64,000 nt of DNA, from positions 1 through 64,000 of the forward strand of contig CAZBHS010000022.1 in assembly GCA_964491915.1 (NCBI GenBank), given 5' to 3'. This document shows positions 25,855 to 33,566 of this stretch, one piece after another. The notes below the pieces were generated by a model. That model made no database searches, was not told the origin of the DNA, and worked only from the letters and a program-made list of their open reading frames with translations. The translations under genes were made by a program, and so were the position numbers. The DNA comes from JAHELQ01 sp964491915. Its GTDB lineage: Bacteria > Acidobacteriota > Aminicenantia > UBA2199. Numbering within the stretch: the stretch's first letter is position 1; every line of letters starts with the position of its first letter.

Positions 25855-26607
25855 ATGTTTCGAAGAATCGCGAATCTTTTCAAAGGCTTTCTGGGTTTAT
25901 TTATTTCCGGGATCGAAAAATCCAATCCCCGGGCGCTGATCGAAGTGGAAAAAGAGAATTTGCGCAAACAGATCGCTATTTTCAACGACAACCTGGCCAC
26001 TCACGCCGGATTCGTGGAACGTCTCATGCGGCAAATCAAAACCCTGGAACGGAAAGAGAAAGAAATGACAGCGAAAGTCGCTGCCAATATCAAGGTCGGC
26101 AACCGCTCCATCGCGGGCCAAATGGCCCTGGAATTGCAAACCGTAAAATCCCAATTGGACGAAAACCGCGAACAATTGGAATTAGGGGAAGCAACCTATA
26201 AAAAATTGATCAAATCCAGGGATGTAGCGATCAAAGAAGCATCCGCGAAAATCGACAAACTGAAACGAATGATTTCGGAAACCGAAATGATGGAAGCCCA
26301 GGCTGAATTGCAGGAAATGGCCTCAGGTATGATTTCAGAGATCGGCGGTAGCGGCGATACCCTTGACCGGGTGGAAGGCTATCTGGAGGAACGACGGGAC
26401 AAAGCGGCCGGGAAAGCCCGTGTGGCCGCCGACAGCATCGACACCGAGAAATTCGAAATGAAAGAGGCGGAACAGGAAGCTCTGGCTGAAATGGCTTTGA
26501 CGGAATTTGAAGCCGCCTATGGATTCAAAACACCGGCAACCGAAGCGCCGGAGGCCCAGACGCCTCCCCAGCCGGCAGCCAAAGAGATGGGCCCGCAGGA
26601 AAAATAA
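25855..26607 (+). CDS. pspA: PspA/IM30-family membrane-associated protein
   Basis: 250 aa. The N-terminal amphipathic helix (MFRRIANLFKGFLGLFISGI) and the long coiled coil (residues about 25-190) are those of PspA/Vipp1, members of the ESCRT-III superfamily that polymerise on and remodel membranes. NPRALIEVEKENLRKQIA is a good match to the helix-1 to helix-2 region. The tail from about 200 is acidic and Pro/Ala-rich, longer than in E. coli PspA. It heads an operon with an ABC importer and an AAA ATPase rather than pspBC/F. GGAGG precedes the ATG. Confidence 0.88.
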   Translation: MFRRIANLFKGFLGLFISGIEKSNPRALIEVEKENLRKQIAIFNDNLATHAGFVERLMRQIKTLERKEKEMTAKVAANIKVGNRSIAGQMALELQTVKSQLDENREQLELGEATYKKLIKSRDVAIKEASAKIDKLKRMISETEMMEAQAELQEMASGMISEIGGSGDTLDRVEGYLEERRDKAAGKARVAADSIDTEKFEMKEAEQEALAEMALTEFEAAYGFKTPATEAPEAQTPPQPAAKEMGPQEK

Positions 26608-26666
26608 ACGAGTTTTAATTTTTTGTTATGTGTAGACTTAAATTAAAGTAAGCAAAGGAGGACATG

Positions 26667-28391
26667 ATGTCGGAGAAGGTTGGACCAACCCCCTTGGGGA
26701 AATTTGTTATATTTCTATTTATTGTCGGATTAATCGTATTGGCGGGATATTATTTCCGCGATACCATCTTCCCAACCAAAGGCGCCCAGCAGACAGTCGA
26801 TATAGACAAATTCAAACAGCAGCAGGGTGGGGCGGAAGCCCAGGATCCCACCGGGATTACCACTGTCACTGAATACAAATATGTGCCGGAACAGAAACTC
26901 CCGGCCGTAAAAGGTACCAGTAACTATAAATGGGACAATAACGAAAAAATCGTTCAGTTTCCCATCAATGTCTGGATCGGCTGGTTACCGATCGTGGCCG
27001 CTAACAACGGCTTCGCCCCCAATGAGAACAGTGTGTTCTACAAGAAATACGGATTCAAGGTGAATCTAAAACTCATCGACGATCCGGTGACCGCCAGAGA
27101 CGCGTTCGCCTCCGGCGAGAGTCACATACTATGGGGAACACTGGACATGATGGTTCTCTTCACCGGGGAATTGATGAAGGATTCGCGAACCGCTCCCAGA
27201 ATCTACCAACAGATCGACTGGTCGAACGGCGGCGACGGAATTGTCGTCAGAAACCACATCGCCAATGTCAAGGACCTGAAGGGCAAAACAATCGTGTACG
27301 CCCAGAACAGCCCCTCGCAGTACTTCATCAACAACCTGCTCTTGAACGCCGGCATTCAGCCGGGCGAAGTGAAACACAAATACACGGCCACAGCTTTCGA
27401 AGCGGCAGCCGCGTTCGTTTCCGACGCCTCCATCGACGCGTGCGTCTCCTGGGCGCCGGACATCTACAACATCCCGGAAAAGGTCAAAGGCACCCGCATC
27501 CTCACCACCACAGTGGAAGCCAACAAACTGATCGCCGATGTCTGGGCCGCCAGAGCCGACTTCGCCAAAGACCATCCTGAAGTTATCGAAGGATTGGTAG
27601 CCGGTATTTTCGACGGCATGCGCCTGCTGAAAGACGGCACTGTCAAAGCCAAAGCCTTCCAGTGGATGGCCGACGGTTACGGCATGAGCGTGGATGAAGT
27701 CAAGTCCATGCAAGAAGACGCCCATATCACCAATTTTGCAGAAAACAAAGAATTTTTTCTGAACTCCAACTCCCCTTCCAACTTCGAGAGAACATGGAAA
27801 AACATCACCTTCGTCTACAAAGAGCTCTACCTCATCGGCACCCCCATCCGCTTCGACGAAGTGATGGACTTCTCGGTACTGAAAAAACTGGAGGCCAAAG
27901 GGACGTTCAAAGACAGTAAAAACGAATATGTCACCCGTTTCAGCCCCATGGCCTACAAAAAGGTCAACGCCGAAAAACCCATCATCACCCAGACCATCCG
28001 CATCAACTTCTACCCCAATTCTTCCAATATCTTCGAACCCCAACACGACGAATTCGGCAATGCCCTCGCCAACACCCTCTACGATCCGTCATCCACCGGC
28101 ACACTGGAGAAAGTGGCTAGACTGGCGGGCCAGTACGAGCGGGCGGTCATCGCTATCGTCGGTCATACCGACAGCTCCATGAAAGGGCGGGTACCCAGAA
28201 GCGAAGTGGAAAAATTGTCCGGCGACCGGGCCAAAGCCGTGAAGAACGCCTTGATCAAAAAATACAAATTCGATCCCAATAAATTTGTGGTGGAAGGAAA
28301 AGCATGGGATATCCCGGCCGACCCCGCGGATCCCATGAACCAGCCGCTGAACCGGCGGGTGGAAATTTCCATTTATCCACCCGAACAATAG
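26667..28391 (+). CDS. Membrane-anchored NMT1/SsuA-like substrate-binding protein fused to an OmpA domain
   Basis: 574 aa. An uncleaved-looking N-terminal helix (residues about 11-31, LGKFVIFLFIVGLIVLAGYY) is followed by a linker, a periplasmic binding protein fold of the NMT1/SsuA/TauA class at about 85-400 (NVWIGWLPIVAANNG, DDPVTARDAFASGE, GDGIVVRNHIANVKDLKGK, VSWAPDIYNIPE), and an OmpA peptidoglycan-binding domain at about 440-574 (INFYPNSSNIF, IVGHTDSS, LSGDRAKAVKNAL, NRRVEISIYP). It would tie the inner membrane and the permease next door to the cell wall. Two ATGs (26664, 26667) follow AAAGGAGG; spacing favours 26667. The ligand is unknown; sulfonates, nitrate, pyrimidine precursors or bicarbonate are family options. 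Confidence 0.9.
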   Translation: MSEKVGPTPLGKFVIFLFIVGLIVLAGYYFRDTIFPTKGAQQTVDIDKFKQQQGGAEAQDPTGITTVTEYKYVPEQKLPAVKGTSNYKWDNNEKIVQFPINVWIGWLPIVAANNGFAPNENSVFYKKYGFKVNLKLIDDPVTARDAFASGESHILWGTLDMMVLFTGELMKDSRTAPRIYQQIDWSNGGDGIVVRNHIANVKDLKGKTIVYAQNSPSQYFINNLLLNAGIQPGEVKHKYTATAFEAAAAFVSDASIDACVSWAPDIYNIPEKVKGTRILTTTVEANKLIADVWAARADFAKDHPEVIEGLVAGIFDGMRLLKDGTVKAKAFQWMADGYGMSVDEVKSMQEDAHITNFAENKEFFLNSNSPSNFERTWKNITFVYKELYLIGTPIRFDEVMDFSVLKKLEAKGTFKDSKNEYVTRFSPMAYKKVNAEKPIITQTIRINFYPNSSNIFEPQHDEFGNALANTLYDPSSTGTLEKVARLAGQYERAVIAIVGHTDSSMKGRVPRSEVEKLSGDRAKAVKNALIKKYKFDPNKFVVEGKAWDIPADPADPMNQPLNRRVEISIYPPEQ

Positions 28392-28400
28392 CGCAGCCAC

Positions 28401-29267
28401 ATGAAATGGGTTCTATTTAAATCAAAAGTAAACGTAAAAACGACACAGGGGCCTGAGACCAGGCCCCCCTGGCTGGGAATCAGAACCCCCGTCTCTACCA
28501 CCTTGAAAATCGCCCTGGGAACAATCCCCATTACGGCCCTGTTTCTGATATGGTGGTTATTGACCAGGGGAGAGGCTGAGATGCGTATTCTCTCCCCCCT
28601 GATCTTACCTTCGCCATTCGAGGTGATCACGTCGTTTAAATCCTTGTGGTTCGAAGCGGAGCTGACCCGCAGCATCATCGCCAGTACCCTGAGAGTCGTC
28701 ATGGGCTTTCTGGTGGGGGTTTTGGTGGCCTTTCCCCTGGGCCTGTTCATGGCCTCGTTCAGTAAGGTAAAAGCCCTGTTCGATCCGCTGGTGGTCTTCA
28801 TCGCCTATCTGCCGATTCCGGCGTTGGTGCCTCTGACCATGAGTCTATTCGGAATCGACGAAATGCAAAAGGTGATGTTTTTGGCGCTGGCCTTTATCAT
28901 TTACTTGCTGCCCTTGACCATCAACGCGGTGGAAGATGTTCACAACATTTACCTGCAAACCGCCTACACGCTGGGACTGAGCCGCTGGCAAATCGTCCGA
29001 CACGTGCTGCTCCCCATATCCTTCCCGCAAATTATCGACGCCATGCGGTTGGGATTCGGAGTGGGCTGGACCTACATCATCCTGGCGGAAATGGTGGCGG
29101 CGGAACGCGGCCTGGGGCAGATTATCATCATCGCCCAACGCAGGGGCCCGCGGGAGCACATCTATCTGGTATTGGTGGTGATCGTCATCATCGCATACTT
29201 TACGGATAAATTGTGGCAGGCGTTGTACCGTTACCTGTTCCCATACAAACACATGGTGAAGAAATGA
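28401..29267 (+). CDS. ABC transporter permease, SsuC/TauC type
   Basis: 288-aa BPD_transp_1 permease with about six membrane helices (first at about 33-52, IALGTIPITALFLIWWLL). It has the EAA-loop block AYTLGLSRWQIVRHVLLPISFPQIIDAMRLG, quoted in part as GLSRWQIVRHVLLPISFP, and VGWTYIILAEMVAAERGLG, typical of nitrate/sulfonate/taurine permeases. It lies 9 bases after the binding protein-OmpA gene and overlaps the ATPase gene by ATGA, so the three form one transporter. Confidence 0.92.
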   Translation: MKWVLFKSKVNVKTTQGPETRPPWLGIRTPVSTTLKIALGTIPITALFLIWWLLTRGEAEMRILSPLILPSPFEVITSFKSLWFEAELTRSIIASTLRVVMGFLVGVLVAFPLGLFMASFSKVKALFDPLVVFIAYLPIPALVPLTMSLFGIDEMQKVMFLALAFIIYLLPLTINAVEDVHNIYLQTAYTLGLSRWQIVRHVLLPISFPQIIDAMRLGFGVGWTYIILAEMVAAERGLGQIIIIAQRRGPREHIYLVLVVIVIIAYFTDKLWQALYRYLFPYKHMVKK

Positions 29268-30109
29268 CCGAGCAAAAACAAGATCACCCACCGATAGTGG
29301 AATTCAAAAATGTCAGTAAAGTGTGGAATCCCGGTACCCCCCGGGAATGCGTCGCTGTCAAAGACCTGAGCTTCTCCATCCCCGACCTTCCGGGCAAAGG
29401 CGAATTTATCACAATCCTGGGACCGTCGGGCTGCGGCAAGTCAACCGCCCTCAATCTCCTGGCGGGATTCCAGGAAGTATTCCCTCCCACCACCGGAGAG
29501 ATCCTGGTGCGGGGTGAACAGGTGACCGGACCGGGCGTAGACCGGGGCATGGTATTTCAAAAATACAGCTCCTTTCCCCACCTGACGGTTTTTAGAAACA
29601 TCAGCTTCGGTCTCGACATCAACCGCAAAAAGCTCGGCCTCTCCCGCCAGGAGATCGACTCGCAGGTGGAAGGCTGGATCAAAAAAGTGGGACTCACAGG
29701 ACACGAGAACAAATACCCCCATCAATTATCCGGCGGCCAACAGCAGCGGGTGGCATTGGCCAGAACCCTGTCGTTGAAGCCTAAAATCATCCTGATGGAC
29801 GAACCTTTTTCCGCTCTGGACGAACCGACCCGTATGGACATGCAGCGGTTGGTGGTTGACTTATGGGACGAAATCCAGGCAACGGTATTCCTGATTACCC
29901 ACTCCATCATCGAAGCGGTGTATCTGGGCGACCGGGTATGGATTTTCACCCAGGGACCTGGAAAGATCGCCAGAGAATACCTCGATATTCCCATCCCCAA
30001 ACCCGGCGTTCATCCGTTGGAAACCCAACAAAGTCAAGAATTTCTCGATGTGGCGGAACGGGTGTCGTCGGATTTCCAGATAATAGAACAAGGGCGAACG
30101 GTAGACTGA
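29264..30109 (+). CDS. ABC transporter ATPase, SsuB/TauB type
   Basis: 281 aa. Walker A GPSGCGKSTALNLLAGF, Q loop FQKYSSFPHLTVFRNI, signature LSGGQQQRVALARTL, Walker B IILMDEPFSALD and H-loop LITHSIIEAVYLGDRVW. The start is taken at the ATG that overlaps the permease stop; the frame is open farther upstream. Compared with typical TauB the N-terminus has a short insertion (SFSIPDLPGKGEFITILG) and the C-terminus ends in QIIEQGRTVD. It is followed after 1 base by the coiled-coil membrane protein gene. Confidence 0.92.
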   Translation: MTEQKQDHPPIVEFKNVSKVWNPGTPRECVAVKDLSFSIPDLPGKGEFITILGPSGCGKSTALNLLAGFQEVFPPTTGEILVRGEQVTGPGVDRGMVFQKYSSFPHLTVFRNISFGLDINRKKLGLSRQEIDSQVEGWIKKVGLTGHENKYPHQLSGGQQQRVALARTLSLKPKIILMDEPFSALDEPTRMDMQRLVVDLWDEIQATVFLITHSIIEAVYLGDRVWIFTQGPGKIAREYLDIPIPKPGVHPLETQQSQEFLDVAERVSSDFQIIEQGRTVD

Positions 30110-30110
30110 C

Positions 30111-30974
30111 ATGGCTAAACACAGTTTTAATTTTTTCGATTATGTCAAAGCGGCGTTCAATCGCAAAATCAAACTCCCCGTCCTCGGTTATTTCGCCCTC
30201 AATAAAATGTTTATCGGGTTGAGCGTGGTCCTGGGATTGAAAAATCCCGGTTTCTGGTTTCTGGGATTCGCCATCGAAAGCATCTACCTCTGGGTTGTGG
30301 CCGGCAATCCCAATTTCCAGAAAATCATCCAGGGAGAAAACCTGGAAAAAAACAAAGAGCAGTGGTCCACCAGGCAAGCCCGCCTGGTTCGCAGTCTCGA
30401 TCGCGCCTCGCAAAACCGGTACCGCGGTTTGCTGGAAAACTGCGCCTCAATTTCCAGAAACACGCGCGACAACGACATCCTCTCAAGTGTCGGCCAGATC
30501 GGCAATGTCAGCCTCAACCAATTGATAATGATGTTTCTCAAACTCCTCAATTCCCGCATCAATATCAAGCGCACCATCGAAGAATCCCCGCTCCAGCACA
30601 TCGAAAAAGAAATCGCGGATATCGAAACCCGTCTGGCAAGGGAAGAGGCGAATTCCGCGATTCACCGCTCGCTCCAGGGGACCCTCGACATCCAACAACG
30701 CCGCCGCGAGAATCTCATCAAAGCGGAAGAGAACCTGAAAGTCATGGAGTCGGAACTGGAGCGGATCGAGAAACAGGTCTATCTACTCAAAGAGGAAACC
30801 TCGGTCCAAAACGACCCCGAACTCCTGTCGATGCGCCTGGACGGCGTGATGGAATCGCTCCACGGCACCAGCCAGTGGATGTCGGAACACAACGAATTAT
30901 TCGGCATGCTGGAGGATGAATCTGTGCGCACAGATTTCGCGCCCCCCACCATCCCGGGAAAAATGAAGGAATAA
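30111..30974 (+). CDS. Membrane-anchored coiled-coil protein of unknown function
   Basis: 287 aa. A hydrophobic hairpin at about residues 25-65 (LPVLGYFALNKMFIGLSVVLG, then GFWFLGFAIESIYLWVVAG) predicts two membrane helices, followed by a long charged helical region to about 255 with heptad-like stretches (EKEIADIETRLAREE, RRENLIKAEENLKVMESELE). No named family recognised. Its position between a PspA-containing ABC operon and the AAA ATPase, with 1- and 3-base spacing, suggests that it is a membrane adaptor for these proteins, for example docking PspA or the AAA protein. That role is inference. Confidence 0.8.
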   Translation: MAKHSFNFFDYVKAAFNRKIKLPVLGYFALNKMFIGLSVVLGLKNPGFWFLGFAIESIYLWVVAGNPNFQKIIQGENLEKNKEQWSTRQARLVRSLDRASQNRYRGLLENCASISRNTRDNDILSSVGQIGNVSLNQLIMMFLKLLNSRINIKRTIEESPLQHIEKEIADIETRLAREEANSAIHRSLQGTLDIQQRRRENLIKAEENLKVMESELERIEKQVYLLKEETSVQNDPELLSMRLDGVMESLHGTSQWMSEHNELFGMLEDESVRTDFAPPTIPGKMKE

Positions 30975-30977
30975 ATC

Positions 30978-32771
30978 ATGAATCAAGCGCGCCTCCCCGG
31001 TTGGGCCCAAACCATGCGGGAAATTTTCCGGGCCGAGACCATCAATCAATTTTTGCTCACCGGCAACCTGAACGACTTTGTCGTCTATACAGACGATACA
31101 GGCGAAAAGTATTACTCTTTGAAGCGCTACCTGGCGGACGTATTGTTCCAGCCCTTCGACGTGGTGATCTTCTATGACCGGGGCAAGGGCATACGGCTGG
31201 CCAAAGGGGCGGAGTTTTTTTTCAAATACATGAAGATCTTCGATAAATTCCATAAAACCCGCTTCGCTTCGGATGCCGGCGCCGCGCTGGACATGGGCCG
31301 GAGCCTGGCCTCGCCGGGACTACTGCCAAAGTCCGCCGAACAAGCTCTGGAAATCATCGACCGCTACATCCACGCCCTGGCCAACATCGGCACATCCACA
31401 AGCGACGCCGGCATCGGCAAATCTTGCGCCGTGGTGATCGATTACGCCAACTTTGTGGCCCCCAAAGGCGAATCATTGTACATGAGCGGCGCCACCAGTT
31501 CCAACCTGATCAAAATCCTGAACTGGGCCCAGGACCCGGAAATCAGCGGATCCAACATCGCCACCATCCTGTTATCCCAAAACCTGACGGACTTGCACGA
31601 CCTATTGGTGGACAACCCCCATAGCGCGAAAATCCACATCGAGCTGCCGGACTCCGAAGGCATCCTGAATTATCTCCGTCATCTGGCCAAAGACGAAAAA
31701 AACTTCGACAAATATTGCCCCATCGACCTCGCCCTCCTGGCGGAAAAACTCACCGGCCTCAGTAAATTTAACATCAAAAGCATTATTCTACGGGCCCTTC
31801 GTAACGGCGAAACCATCACCATGGAATACCTGACCCGCTTGCGCCGGGAAATCATCGAAAAAGAGGCGTTCGGCAAATTGGACTTCATCGAATCGGACCG
31901 CACCCTCGACGATGTGGCCGGCCATACGGAGGCCAAAAAATGGCTGCGGGAAGACATCCAACTGATCAAAAAAAATGTGGTCAACGCGTTGCCCATGGGC
32001 TATCTGATCGCCGGCCGCATCGGCACAGGCAAAACATTTTTGGTGGAATGCTTCGCCGGCGAGTGCAAGATCCCGTTTGTACGCCTCAAAAACTTCAGGG
32101 AAAAATGGGTGGGGGCCACAGAAGGCAATCTCGAAAAAATCTTCAACATCCTCCACGCCCTCGGCCAGGTGGTGGTGTTCGTTGACGAAGCGGACCAGGC
32201 CACCGGTAAACGGGGCGGCGGCGACGGCGATTCAGGGCTGTCAGGCAGGATTTACGGCATGCTGGCCAAAGAGATGTCCAACACCGACAACCGCGGCAAA
32301 ATCTTCTGGATGTTCGCCACCTCCAGGCCCGACATGTTGGAGGTGGATCTCAAGCGGCAGGGCAGACTCGATGTCCACATCCCCTTGTTCCCGCCGGTGA
32401 ACGAAGAGGAGATCAAAGACCTGTTCCTGGCCATGGCCCGCAAATTGAAGATAAAAATTTCAGCCGAAGAGCTACCGCCATTGACGTTCGACCAACCGGT
32501 GAGCGGTAACGAGATGGAGGGCCTCCTAATAAGAGCCATACGGGAATACGAATTGCAGGATGCGGACACTAAAAAAAACCTCCCCCAACTCATCGCCGAA
32601 GTCCTGGAAGAATTCCGCCCCAGCGCCCACACCGGCCGCCTGGAATTTATGGATCTCCTGGCGGTGAAAGAGTGCACCGACGATCGCTTCCTACCGCCGC
32701 GTTTCCGGGACCTGGATCTGCTGGAAGTGGAGAGGCGCATCTCCGAATTATCCCTCAGGGCTGGCATCTAA
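30978..32771 (+). CDS. Classic AAA ATPase with degenerate N-terminal ATPase-like domain
   Basis: 597 aa. The active AAA module starts at about 308 (LDDVAGHTEAKKWL): Walker A GRIGTGKT (346-353), pore-loop KWVGATE (376-382), Walker B VVVFVDEADQA (398-408), second region of homology TSRPDMLEVDLKRQGRLD (448-465) with arginine-finger-like Arg. Residues about 20-300 resemble a decayed first AAA domain (FLLTGNLNDFVVYT; CAVVIDYANFVAP in the Walker B place; lid-like LAEKLTGLSKFNIKSIILRA) and lack a Walker A, as in Ycf46-like proteins. The Trp-containing pore loop fits protein-threading ATPases such as Vps4. Last gene of the pspA operon. Confidence 0.88.
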   Translation: MNQARLPGWAQTMREIFRAETINQFLLTGNLNDFVVYTDDTGEKYYSLKRYLADVLFQPFDVVIFYDRGKGIRLAKGAEFFFKYMKIFDKFHKTRFASDAGAALDMGRSLASPGLLPKSAEQALEIIDRYIHALANIGTSTSDAGIGKSCAVVIDYANFVAPKGESLYMSGATSSNLIKILNWAQDPEISGSNIATILLSQNLTDLHDLLVDNPHSAKIHIELPDSEGILNYLRHLAKDEKNFDKYCPIDLALLAEKLTGLSKFNIKSIILRALRNGETITMEYLTRLRREIIEKEAFGKLDFIESDRTLDDVAGHTEAKKWLREDIQLIKKNVVNALPMGYLIAGRIGTGKTFLVECFAGECKIPFVRLKNFREKWVGATEGNLEKIFNILHALGQVVVFVDEADQATGKRGGGDGDSGLSGRIYGMLAKEMSNTDNRGKIFWMFATSRPDMLEVDLKRQGRLDVHIPLFPPVNEEEIKDLFLAMARKLKIKISAEELPPLTFDQPVSGNEMEGLLIRAIREYELQDADTKKNLPQLIAEVLEEFRPSAHTGRLEFMDLLAVKECTDDRFLPPRFRDLDLLEVERRISELSLRAGI

Positions 32772-32779
32772 AGCCAGCC
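32759..32779 (+). terminator. Hairpin across the stop codon of the AAA gene
   Basis: Perfect 7-bp stem GGCTGGC (32759-32765) and GCCAGCC (32773-32779); the 7-base loop contains the TAA of the AAA ATPase gene. No T tract follows, so termination is uncertain. Confidence 0.35.
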
Positions 32780-32822
32780 TCATGTATAATTGATGATTAA
32801 CCGCTAGAAAAACAGGACTACC

Positions 32823-33566
32823 ATGTTAATAATTAAGGATCTGAGAAAAAACTACAATGGCCGCGAGGCCTTGAAAGGGGTCAACTTCCAATTGGAAAAA
32901 GGCGAAGTCTACGGACTGCTGGGTCCCAACGGCGCCGGAAAAACAACGACATTAAAGATATTGGCGGGATTGATTTCCCACCAAAGCGGCGATATCATCG
33001 TGGACGGACTCCCGTACAACCGCAACTCCAGCGAGGTGAAGCGGGCCATCGCCTATGTGCCCGACCATCCGTTCGTCTATCCCAAGCTCACCGGCGAGGA
33101 GCACCTCCACTTCTATTGCGACCTCTACAAGGTGCCGCGGGATCGCCGCGACGAACGGTTCACCTTTTTCTTCAAGCATCTGGAGTACGAGATGTACCGC
33201 CATGAATTGGTGGAAACCTATTCCGCCGGCACCCGGCAGAAGCTGTTGATATCCCAGGCTCTGTTGGTTGAGCCGAAGATATTGCTGCTGGACGAACCCA
33301 TGGTCTCCATCGATCCGCTGGTGGGGCGGAAATTCAAGAACCTGCTGAAGGAGGTGGCCCAAAAAGGGACTATCATCCTGTTCGCCACCCACATCTTATC
33401 GTTGGCCCAAGAGGTGAGCAACCGCATCGGCATCATCATCAACGGCCGAATCGTGACCGAAGGCAGCGCCGAGGCCCTCGAGGCCATGTCCGGTTACAAA
33501 GACCTCGAAGAATTCTATTTCAAGACAGTGATGGAACATGAAGCACTTACTGAGAATCAGACTTGA
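32823..33566 (+). CDS. ABC-2 type exporter ATPase
   Basis: 247 aa. Walker A GPNGAGKTTTLKILAGL, Q loop YVPDHPFVYPKLTGEEHL, a modified signature YSAGTRQKLLISQALL (SAGTRQK in place of LSGGxxQR), Walker B ILLLDEPMVSIDP and FATHILSLAQEVSNRIG. The CcmA/NatA-type architecture goes with the membrane gene that overlaps its 3' end by 29 bases. Substrate unknown; such pairs export lipids, drugs or peptides. A RiPP-like precursor gene lies 3 kb downstream, but no link is shown. Confidence 0.9.
   Translation: MLIIKDLRKNYNGREALKGVNFQLEKGEVYGLLGPNGAGKTTTLKILAGLISHQSGDIIVDGLPYNRNSSEVKRAIAYVPDHPFVYPKLTGEEHLHFYCDLYKVPRDRRDERFTFFFKHLEYEMYRHELVETYSAGTRQKLLISQALLVEPKILLLDEPMVSIDPLVGRKFKNLLKEVAQKGTIILFATHILSLAQEVSNRIGIIINGRIVTEGSAEALEAMSGYKDLEEFYFKTVMEHEALTENQT

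Noticed and set aside
27129..28046. 305-codon minus-strand open frame opposite the binding protein-OmpA gene
   Set aside because: Shadow of a real gene; the Phe/Gly/Val/Asp-rich composition has no recognisable motif.
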